From the NCBI RefSeq assembly GCF_900108185.1, contig NZ_FNVA01000003.1, forward strand, positions 1-64,000: 64,000 bases of DNA, written 5' to 3'. This stretch comes from Bryocella elongata. GTDB taxonomy: Bacteria > Acidobacteriota > Terriglobia > Terriglobales > Acidobacteriaceae. Below are positions 50,628 to 57,810 of the stretch, piece after piece. The translations under genes and the position numbers were made by a program. The notes below the pieces were generated by a model, which was given only the letters and a program-made list of their open reading frames with translations, did no database searches and had not been told where the DNA came from. Numbering within the stretch: position 1 is the first letter of the stretch; the number at the start of each line of letters is the position of its first letter.

Positions 50628-51560
50628 ATGTACAAGAGCTTTTTCAATCTTCACTCCAACCCGTTCACGACCAGCCCGGATCCCCGGTTTCTGTACATGA
50701 TGCCCCACACCCGCGAGGCGCTGGCAGGGCTGGAGTATGGCATTTCGGCACGCAAGGGGTTCATCGTGCTGACGGGCGAGGTGGGCACCGGCAAGACGAC
50801 CCTGCTTCGGCGGGCTCTTGGGGCGTTCGACCAGACGAGGGTGTTCACGTCCTTCGTCTTCAATCCGCAGCTTGAGACGCTCGATTTCCTCGAGTTTGTG
50901 CTGTCGGACTTTGGGCTGACTCCGGTGAACCGCACCAAGAGCGGCATGCTGATCCAGCTGAACCGCTGGCTGGTGGAGCGGTATCGCCACCAGGAGACCT
51001 GCGTCATTGTCGTGGACGAAGCACAGGGACTCTCGCTGGAGCTGCTGGAAGAGATTCGGTTGCTGACGAACCTCGAGACCTCGAGCGAGAAGCTGGTGCA
51101 GATCATTCTCTCTGGCCAGCCGGAGCTGGAGCAGAAGCTTCGCTTGCCGGAGCTACGGCAGCTGCGGCAGCGCATCTCGCTGTGGTGCCGGACGCAGCCG
51201 CTCAGCCTGGAACAGACGGGCGCTTACATTCAGCAGCGTCTCGCCATCGCCGGGAGCACCGAGATTCTGTTCGCGCCGGATGCGATCGCGTCGATCCACC
51301 GGGCGAGCCGCGGCATCCCGAGGGTGATCAACCTTCTTTGTGAGCATGCGCTGATCTTTGCGTACGTGGAGCAGTCGCACCAGATTCCGAATCGAATCAT
51401 CCTCGCCGTGGCGCAGGACCTCGATCTGGAGCCGCAACCGTTCGTCGTCTCATCGATGCAGCCGGGTTTTCCCGGCGCGGCACCGGCGGGAGATTCGCAG
51501 GCGACCTACGCGCAAGGCTTGCAGATGGCCGGCAATGATTCAGGAAGGCAGGACGGATGA
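50628..51560 (+). CDS. AAA ATPase of the PEP-CTERM/XrtA locus (ExeA-like)
   Basis: Starts YKSFFNLHSNPFTTSPDPRF as in GspA/ExeA-type ATPases associated with PEP-CTERM loci. Walker A is GEVGTGKTT, Walker B CVIVVDEAQGLS, and sensor region ILSGQPELEQKL follows. The 310-residue protein has no membrane segment. It overlaps the kinase gene start by 4 bases (ATGA). Probably drives assembly or polymer export at the membrane. Confidence 0.9.
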   Translation: MYKSFFNLHSNPFTTSPDPRFLYMMPHTREALAGLEYGISARKGFIVLTGEVGTGKTTLLRRALGAFDQTRVFTSFVFNPQLETLDFLEFVLSDFGLTPVNRTKSGMLIQLNRWLVERYRHQETCVIVVDEAQGLSLELLEEIRLLTNLETSSEKLVQIILSGQPELEQKLRLPELRQLRQRISLWCRTQPLSLEQTGAYIQQRLAIAGSTEILFAPDAIASIHRASRGIPRVINLLCEHALIFAYVEQSHQIPNRIILAVAQDLDLEPQPFVVSSMQPGFPGAAPAGDSQATYAQGLQMAGNDSGRQDG

Positions 51561-52570
51561 GCAAGATTTATGAAGCCCTGATCCGGGCCGAGCAAGAGCG
51601 GGCCGAGATCGAAAAATCGCGCAGCGAGCGGCTCGTCTCGGCGGTTGACGCTGAACCCGTGGCAGTGGCCAACCCGATCCCCCTGGCACAGCCGGCGCCG
51701 TTCGCCGAACAGCCCGTTTTTGCTGCTCCGCGGCAGGTTTATGCAGAACCAGTGCCGGCCGTTCCTGCGCAGGTCCTGACGGCAGACAGCACCAATCAGG
51801 CCGAGGGCCCGGTGTTTGCCCCGGACGCCATCCTCCCTACCGTGTGGCAGCCGCAGTGGAGCCATCTGCCTTCGCTGCAGGAGCGTGGCCGCGGCCTGGA
51901 ACAGTTCCGCACGCTGCGCTCGCACATGCTTGAGTTTCGCGACGCCGATGCGCTGAAGACGATCCTGGTTTCGAGTGGGCTGCCGCAGGAAGGCAAGAGC
52001 TTCGTCGCCGCTAACCTGGCGCTGTCGTTCGCTCGCCACAAGTCGGCCCGGGTCCTGCTGATCGACGGAGACATGCGGCGCAGTTCGCTGCACATTCTCC
52101 TGGGCTGCTCGAACCAGGTTGGGCTTACCACCTATCTCTCCGGCCACGCTTCGCTGGAGCAGGTGATGCAGCGCGCGCTGGTCGATGAGAGCGACCGCAA
52201 GCTGCAGGGGCTGAGCTCACTGACGTTCATCGCGGGCGGCGCCGAGGGCGAAAACGCAGCGGACCTTTCCTCCAACAAGCGCTTTGACGAGATGATTCAC
52301 AGGGTCTCGCCCTACTTCGATTGGATCGTGGTGGACACCTCCCCGGTAAACCTGGTGGCTGACGGTGTGAACCTCTCGCGTGCCTGCGATGCCGTGCTGC
52401 TGGTGGTTCGCGGTGGTGTCACCAAGCTCGAGACCGCACAGCGCGCACTGAATGAGCTGAAGGCGTCCAAGGTGCTCGGTGTGGTGCTGAATGCAGTGGA
52501 AGATCTCCCGGCGGCGACCGGTTACTACGGCTACGCGACCTACGACAACTACGACACCATCAAGGAGTAA
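51557..52570 (+). CDS. BY-kinase (CpsD/CapB-family tyrosine kinase)
   Basis: Cytosolic bacterial tyrosine kinase of 337 residues. Walker A is SGLPQEGKSFVAANLA, Walker A' is VLLIDGDMRR and Walker B IVVDTSPV. The tail GYYGYATYDNYDTIKE holds a Tyr cluster for autophosphorylation. An amino extension of about 90 residues is Ala/Pro/Val rich. With the separate Wzz protein it should form the split Wzc-type regulator of polymer length. Confidence 0.92.
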   Translation: MSKIYEALIRAEQERAEIEKSRSERLVSAVDAEPVAVANPIPLAQPAPFAEQPVFAAPRQVYAEPVPAVPAQVLTADSTNQAEGPVFAPDAILPTVWQPQWSHLPSLQERGRGLEQFRTLRSHMLEFRDADALKTILVSSGLPQEGKSFVAANLALSFARHKSARVLLIDGDMRRSSLHILLGCSNQVGLTTYLSGHASLEQVMQRALVDESDRKLQGLSSLTFIAGGAEGENAADLSSNKRFDEMIHRVSPYFDWIVVDTSPVNLVADGVNLSRACDAVLLVVRGGVTKLETAQRALNELKASKVLGVVLNAVEDLPAATGYYGYATYDNYDTIKE

Positions 52571-52588
52571 GCAAGGCACGCTCCTCCG

Positions 52589-53971
52589 ATGATCCGCTTC
52601 CTCAATGTGTACTTCCCTGTTCGGACCGTATTCCTGCTGCTCTGCGAGGCGTTCATCGTGGGCGGCTGCTTTGCGCTGTCCGCGTGGGTGGTGCTGGGGC
52701 AGGATACCTGGCTGGTCCTGAACTATGAGTACGGCGGCCTGAAGTTATTGGGCGTCACGGCGATGAGCCTGATGTTTTCGTACTACTTCGATCTCTATGA
52801 GCCCCAGCTGATCAGCGGACGGGAGGAGATCTACTTCCGCCTGCTGCTGGTGCTGGGGTTCGATTGCTTTGCGGTGTGGCTGCTGCTGCTGGCCTTTCCG
52901 GAGGCGCAGATCTTCGGTCAGGGCCGTGTGTATGTGCTCGGGATCGCGGTACTCACGCCGGTGCTGATCCTATGGCGCCGGGTGTACGAATGGATGCTGA
53001 GCCACCCGATGTTCCGCGAGCAGGTGTATGTGCTGGGCGGCGGCCCGCAGGCGGCAGCGATCGTGGAGACGATCCGCAGCCGCCGGGACCTCGGCATGGA
53101 TGTGGTGGACTGGGCGGAGTCGACCACGGAAGACGAGACGATTCGCCGGTCGGCATGGACAACTGAGCTGAAGCGCCTCGAAAAGAATGTAGCTCTGAGC
53201 CGCATTATCATCGCGCTGGAGAACGAGCGCGGCGAACTGCCGATCCAGGAGCTTCTGAACTTCCGGTTCCGTGGCGTCGTGGTCGAGGATGCGCTTGCCA
53301 TCGTGGAGCGGCTGACCGGACGGTTGCCGCTGGATGGGCTTCGCCCATCGACGTTCCTCTACAGCGAAGGGTTCCGGCTGCGGCGCTCCATGCAGGTGGC
53401 GCGCCAGTTCATCTCGGTGGTGGCGGCGGCGACAGGCCTGCTGGTGTTCGCACCGTTCTTCCCGCTGGTGGCGCTGGCGGTCAAGCTATCTTCCTCGGGG
53501 CCGCTGTTCTTCAGGCAGACCCGGGTGGGTCTGCGCGGAGCTCACTTCCAGGTGGTAAAGTTCCGCACCATGCGGACGGACGCCGAAGCTGCGGGAGCGA
53601 AGTGGGCGGTGAAGAACGACCCGCGCGTGACCCGCGTCGGCATGTTCCTGCGTAAGACCCGGCTGGACGAAGTGCCACAGCTGTGGAACGTGATCAAGGG
53701 CGATATGGGGTTTGTGGGGCCGCGGCCGGAGCGGCCGGAGTTCACCCCGATGCTCGCCGAGAACCTGCCGTTTTATGAGCTGCGCCACCTGATCCGGCCA
53801 GGGCTGACGGGCTGGGCCCAGATCCGCTATGGTTATGGCGCCACGCTGGAACAGGCCCGCGTAAAGCTCGAATATGATCTCTATTACTTGAAGCACATGA
53901 CGCTGGGACTCGATCTCTTCATCATGTTCGAGACCATCAAGACGATTGTGCGCCGTCGAGGCTCGCAGTGA
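52589..53971 (+). CDS. Polyprenyl-phosphate glycosyl-1-phosphate transferase
   Basis: Starts polymer synthesis by moving sugar-1-phosphate to undecaprenyl phosphate. Four amino-terminal membrane helices, a CoA-binding-like central domain (VYVLGGGPQAAAIVETIRS) and a fifth helix precede the catalytic part, with KFRTM, LRKTRLDEVPQLWNVIKG and VGPRPERPEF. The 460-residue length fits the PEP-CTERM-associated EpsB/WbaP-like group. Stop and next start overlap as GTGA. Confidence 0.92.
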   Translation: MIRFLNVYFPVRTVFLLLCEAFIVGGCFALSAWVVLGQDTWLVLNYEYGGLKLLGVTAMSLMFSYYFDLYEPQLISGREEIYFRLLLVLGFDCFAVWLLLLAFPEAQIFGQGRVYVLGIAVLTPVLILWRRVYEWMLSHPMFREQVYVLGGGPQAAAIVETIRSRRDLGMDVVDWAESTTEDETIRRSAWTTELKRLEKNVALSRIIIALENERGELPIQELLNFRFRGVVVEDALAIVERLTGRLPLDGLRPSTFLYSEGFRLRRSMQVARQFISVVAAATGLLVFAPFFPLVALAVKLSSSGPLFFRQTRVGLRGAHFQVVKFRTMRTDAEAAGAKWAVKNDPRVTRVGMFLRKTRLDEVPQLWNVIKGDMGFVGPRPERPEFTPMLAENLPFYELRHLIRPGLTGWAQIRYGYGATLEQARVKLEYDLYYLKHMTLGLDLFIMFETIKTIVRRRGSQ

Positions 53972-55176
53972 GCGTTGCGTTTCTGGCGCAGGCCTTCTGG
54001 CTTTCGCTTGCGGTCATCGTCTACACGTATGCTGGTTATCCGCTGGCGATCCAGGGGCTCGCCCGGCTGCGCAAGCGGCGCAGGAAACAGTACAGATGGT
54101 GGGCCTGGGATATGCGGCCGGTCAGCGTAATCATGGCGGTCCACAATGGCGAACGCAGGATCGAATCGCAGCTGGATCATCTGCTTGAGCTTGAGAAGGA
54201 GATCATTGGCGAGATCCTGGTGATCTCGGACGGCTCGACCGACGCGACCAATGCCCTGCTGCGCGGCATGGAGGCGAGTCGCGGCGATGAGCGGCTGAAG
54301 CTGATCCTGCTGGAAGATCAGGTGGGCAAGTCCTCCGCGCTGAACCACGGCATCCTCGCGGCCAGTGGGGAGATCCTGCTCTTCGTGGACCTTCGTCCAC
54401 GGATCCGGGAAGGCAGTGTGAATCAGCTGATTGAGAACTTTGCGGATCGCCGTGTAGGCTGTGTGGCCGGTGACCTGCGGCTCAAGGTTCGCGACCACGA
54501 TGGAACGGCCAAGGCTGTGAGCGGTCTTTACTGGCACTATGAGCAGTCCATCCGGAAGGCAGAGGCCCACTTCGATTCGCCTGTCGGCGTATACGGTGGG
54601 TTTTATGCTGTGCGTCGATCGGTTGTGTCACTCCTGCCGGAGGGCTGCATTCTGGACGACATGTTCCAGCCCCTGTCTGTGATCCGCCAGGGCTACCGCA
54701 GCGTGCTGGATCGCCATGCTGTGGTGACGGACGAATGGCCTGCCAAGGCCAAGGGTGAGTTCTCCCGCAAGGTGCGGACGCTGGCCGGAAACTTTCAGCT
54801 GGTGACGCAGTGTCCTTGGGTGTTGTCGCCGCAGAACCGGGTGCTGTTCCAGCTGGTCTCGCACAAGCTGCTGCGCCTGGTGGTGCCTTACTGCTTCGTC
54901 GTGCTGCTGGCGACCGCGCTGCTGCTGGGCCGCGCAGGACATCCTGCGATGCTCGCCTTCGCAGGGATGCAGGTTGCGTTCTGGATGATGGCGCTGGTGG
55001 GACTGCGCTGGAAGCTGCCAGTGGTGGGCCGACTGGCGACGCCCGCGGGCGCGATGCTGATGCTGAACGCCGCGGCGGTCGTCGGGTTCTACAGGTTCCT
55101 CTTCACACCGAGGCCGCTGTGGAAGTCGCTGTGGGCCCCCACAGCGACTCCGATGGAGAACACCCGGCTCGCCTGA
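53968..55176 (+). CDS. Glycosyltransferase family 2, membrane anchored
   Basis: Membrane GT2 enzyme of 402 residues. After one helix the catalytic domain shows VSVIMAVHNGERRIE, ISDGSTDATN, FVDLRPRIREG (where DxD is expected) and CILDDMFQPLSVIRQGYRSV as the ED motif; QRW/QxxRW is replaced by FSRKVRTLAGN. Three helices close the protein. GTG 53968 overlaps the previous stop. Last gene of the export run; the loss of a clear QxxRW suggests non-processive transfer. Confidence 0.87.
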   Translation: MSVAFLAQAFWLSLAVIVYTYAGYPLAIQGLARLRKRRRKQYRWWAWDMRPVSVIMAVHNGERRIESQLDHLLELEKEIIGEILVISDGSTDATNALLRGMEASRGDERLKLILLEDQVGKSSALNHGILAASGEILLFVDLRPRIREGSVNQLIENFADRRVGCVAGDLRLKVRDHDGTAKAVSGLYWHYEQSIRKAEAHFDSPVGVYGGFYAVRRSVVSLLPEGCILDDMFQPLSVIRQGYRSVLDRHAVVTDEWPAKAKGEFSRKVRTLAGNFQLVTQCPWVLSPQNRVLFQLVSHKLLRLVVPYCFVVLLATALLLGRAGHPAMLAFAGMQVAFWMMALVGLRWKLPVVGRLATPAGAMLMLNAAAVVGFYRFLFTPRPLWKSLWAPTATPMENTRLA

Positions 55177-55190
55177 AGTGCTACCCGTTG

Positions 55191-56162
55191 CTACTTCGTC
55201 GGATAGCCCGTCGGGCTGGGCGGCAACGGATTGCTCAGCGGGACGTCCGGCATTCCGTTCGGCTTGGTGCTGCGGAGGCCTGCGAGAATCTGGGTCTGAA
55301 AGTCTGCCGCAGCTCCGGGATTGTTGGGCAGGAAGAGGGTGTTGGTGCCGCCACGGGTACCGATGTCGCGCAGGGTGTCGAAGTACTGCGTGAGCAGCAC
55401 GAGGGCCATGACGTCTTCGGCACTGGCTCCGGGCACCCCTTGGCGGAAGTGCTCGACGGACTCGGTGAGGCCGTCGATGATGGCCTGGCGTTCGGCTGCG
55501 ATGCCCTTGCCCTGCAGCGCCTTGGACTCGGCTTCCGCTTCGGCCTGCTTTACCTTGAGGATCTTCTCGGCTTCGCCACGTGCCTGCGCTGCCACCTGCT
55601 GGCGTTGCGCGGAGTTGATGTCGTTCATGGCGGCCTTCACCTTCGCATCCGGGATGATGTCCGTGACGAGTGCGGTGAGGATGTTGAAGCCGAAGTCGCG
55701 CATGGTGACGTCGAGCTCGGTCTTGACGTTGACGCTGATGCCCGACTGCTGCTCGAAGGTCTCATCCAGGGACAACTTGGGCACGTGCCCGAGGATGGAG
55801 TTGAAGACGAAGCTTTCGATCTGCTTCTGCGGCGAGCTGAGCTTGTAGAACGCATCGGCGATGCGATCGTCGAGGACCTGATACTGCACGCTCACGGGGA
55901 TCTGCACGAAGACGTTGTCGCGGGTCTTGGTTTCGACCTGGAACTGGGCCTGCTTCACCATCAGATCGACGAAGTAGACCCGCTCCGCGAAAGGCACGAG
56001 GAAGTGCGCGCCGGGCCGGGTGATGCGATCGAACTTCCCGAAACGCTCCACGATGCCGGCGGTTGCCGTGCGCACCGTGTAGAAGGTCTTCGCGAAGAGC
56101 ACCAGAATGAACAGCGCGAGAATGACGAAGAAGAAGATGGCGACCGGAGCGAGTTCGGGCAT
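55191..56162 (-). CDS. SPFH/band 7 (stomatin-like) membrane protein
   Basis: One amino-terminal helix (VAIFFFVILALFILVLFA) is followed by an SPFH domain (TATAGIVERFGKFDRITRPG, GAHFLVPFAERVYFVD) and a coiled-coil region (AQARGEAEKILKVKQAEAEA). The 323-residue chain ends in a Pro-rich tail. Such proteins form large membrane rings that organise proteases or lipid domains. No NfeD partner gene is adjacent. Convergent with the GT2 gene, 14 bases apart. Confidence 0.92.
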   Translation of the reverse strand: MPELAPVAIFFFVILALFILVLFAKTFYTVRTATAGIVERFGKFDRITRPGAHFLVPFAERVYFVDLMVKQAQFQVETKTRDNVFVQIPVSVQYQVLDDRIADAFYKLSSPQKQIESFVFNSILGHVPKLSLDETFEQQSGISVNVKTELDVTMRDFGFNILTALVTDIIPDAKVKAAMNDINSAQRQQVAAQARGEAEKILKVKQAEAEAESKALQGKGIAAERQAIIDGLTESVEHFRQGVPGASAEDVMALVLLTQYFDTLRDIGTRGGTNTLFLPNNPGAAADFQTQILAGLRSTKPNGMPDVPLSNPLPPSPTGYPTK

Positions 56163-56301
56163 AAGAGCAGCAGAATAGCGGAACAGCAGAACTGCGGAAC
56201 AGAGAAAAGCCGGTCATCCGATGAATATGTGGCGAGTTGTGCTGAAAAGGAGACAGATGCACGACTCGCGGCCGCTCTGCGCCCGCGATTAAGGTGTCTT
56301 C

Positions 56302-56420
56302 TGTTCTTCTGTTCTTCTGTTCTGCTGTTCTGCTGTTCTGCTGTTCCGCTGTTCCGCTGTTCTGCTGTTCCGCTGTTCCGCTGTTCCGCTGTTCGCTATT
56401 CGCTATTTCGCTATTTCGCT
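56302..56420. repeat. Array of 8-bp tandem repeats
   Basis: About 11 consecutive units of TGTTCYKC (TGTTCTTC, TGTTCTGC and TGTTCCGC variants) run from 56302 to 56389, then shift to GCTATTTC-like units that enter the 3' end of the VWA gene. A short inverted patch of the same unit (GCGGAACAGCAGAAC) lies at about 56175-56195. The other parts of 56163-56410 show no gene. Confidence 0.88.
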
Positions 56421-57385
56421 GTCCTCTCCCAGTATCCCGTTCTTGCCTGCACGACGAGTCTTGGATCGTTGCCCTTGAGCTCGATGCGGTGATACTTGCC
56501 GGGCTTTGACTCTGGCGGCGTGAAGGCGAGGCGGTACTCGGAGCGAAGCTCCTGTGCGATGGCTCCGAAGACAGCGCTGATGGAGACGCCGCGCTGGACC
56601 AGGAACTCACGGCCGCCAGTCTCGGCGGAGATGCGCCGCATGACGCCGATGCCATCGCGCTGGCCCGGCACGTGCGGATAGTCGGCCGTCTCGCGGGTGT
56701 AGAGGATGGAGTAGACGGCGGTGTTGGCCTCCTGCGCCGCGCGGATCGCGTCGTCGACGTTGGCGCGCGATCCCACGTCTTCGCCGTCGGTGAGGATCAG
56801 GATGGCGCGGCGGCCGGTGTTGGCGCCGGTGGGGTCCTGCTCCAGCACCTGGCCGCAGACGTGGACGATGGCGTCGTAGAGGTGCGTCGCATTCGCTCCC
56901 GAAGATAGCTGGTTGGTGCGATAGCCCAGGAGCCGCATGCCGTTGTTCAGGGATGGCAGTGAGTGCGTGAAGGGCTGCAGCAGGAAGGCCGAGGTGTCGA
57001 AGGCCACAAGGAAGGCACGGTCGTTCGAGCGGGTCAGGGTGTCGCGCAGGAAGATGGAGCCGGCGAGGGCTTCGTCGTCGAAGTACTGATGCTGGCTCGC
57101 GGAGGTATCGAAGAGCAGACCGACGGTGAGCGGGAGGTCCTGATCGCGATTGAAGTACCGTACCGGCTGGGTGTGGCCATCGACCTTTAGGTTGAAGTCG
57201 GGCTGCGCGAGGTCGACGATGAGATTGCCCGACTTGTCGCGCACGAGCGCGTCCAGCGCGACGATGCGTGATGTGACGGTGATGGTGGGCGTCTGGTCAG
57301 ACGGCGCTGGTAGCGGCTCAGGCTGCTGGGACACGGCAAGAGCTGGTGTCAGGAGAAAGAGCGCTGCTACGGCAAGGGTACGCAT
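56411..57385 (-). CDS. Secreted VWA-domain protein (acidobacterial VWFA-related)
   Basis: A signal peptide (LAVAALFLLTPALAVS) precedes a 324-residue protein. The conserved opening ITVTSRIVALDALVRDKSG is typical of the acidobacterial VWFA-related family. The metal-ion site is LLFDTSASQHQ (DxSxS form), with ILILTDGEDVGSRA further on. Probably a periplasmic or surface adhesion-type domain. The last codons reach into the tandem-repeat array. TATAGT lies 24 bases upstream of the ATG. Confidence 0.88.
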   Translation of the reverse strand: MRTLAVAALFLLTPALAVSQQPEPLPAPSDQTPTITVTSRIVALDALVRDKSGNLIVDLAQPDFNLKVDGHTQPVRYFNRDQDLPLTVGLLFDTSASQHQYFDDEALAGSIFLRDTLTRSNDRAFLVAFDTSAFLLQPFTHSLPSLNNGMRLLGYRTNQLSSGANATHLYDAIVHVCGQVLEQDPTGANTGRRAILILTDGEDVGSRANVDDAIRAAQEANTAVYSILYTRETADYPHVPGQRDGIGVMRRISAETGGREFLVQRGVSISAVFGAIAQELRSEYRLAFTPPESKPGKYHRIELKGNDPRLVVQARTGYWERTAK

Positions 57386-57425
57386 CGGGAAGGCCGCTCC
57401 GGACTAGCACTATACCGCGTTCCGG

Positions 57426-57803
57426 TTATGAACCGTTCGGCAGCGATCCCTCGCGGCGATAGCTTGCGACAAGTTCGATTCGCCCGACGATCTGGCGGTT
57501 GAACTCCGGCAGTTCTCCGGCTGGAATCCAGTACTCCAGCGCCGTGCGATCACCGACCTTCTGCACCTCGTAGCGCGCCAGAAAGTCATTTCCGACCTCA
57601 AAGCGCAGAACATGGCCAACGTAGCCAGAGAATTCATCGTCGGTGTTCCAGCGCTCGGCGATGTGTCTTGCGTACTCCTCCGTAAGAACCGGATAGAAGA
57701 TAGGTTGACCGGCGAGGCGCGGCGGGAATGCGGTGTAGCCGGACTCAGCGATGAGCTCAAGCTCGCGCTGTCCGACGGGCCTGTAGAGCGTCGTGGTCTC
57801 CAT
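57426..57803 (-). CDS. Conserved hypothetical protein
   Basis: The 125-residue soluble protein has conserved blocks TLYRPVGQRELELIAESGY, AFPPRLAGQPIFYPVL and EFNRQIVGRIELVASYR. I recall close relatives in many bacteria annotated as hypothetical, some as ADP-ribosylation/crystallin J1-like, which I do not trust. AAGGA 4 bases before the ATG overlaps the mnmG stop region, and the gene starts 7 bases after mnmG, so the two are probably co-transcribed. Confidence 0.75.
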   Translation of the reverse strand: METTTLYRPVGQRELELIAESGYTAFPPRLAGQPIFYPVLTEEYARHIAERWNTDDEFSGYVGHVLRFEVGNDFLARYEVQKVGDRTALEYWIPAGELPEFNRQIVGRIELVASYRREGSLPNGS

Positions 57804-57810
57804 GGAATCC

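Noticed and set aside
54810-56492. 560-codon plus-strand open frame across the GT2 and SPFH genes
   Set aside because: Spans the end of one real gene and the antisense of another, and ends in the 8-bp repeat array; no coding character.
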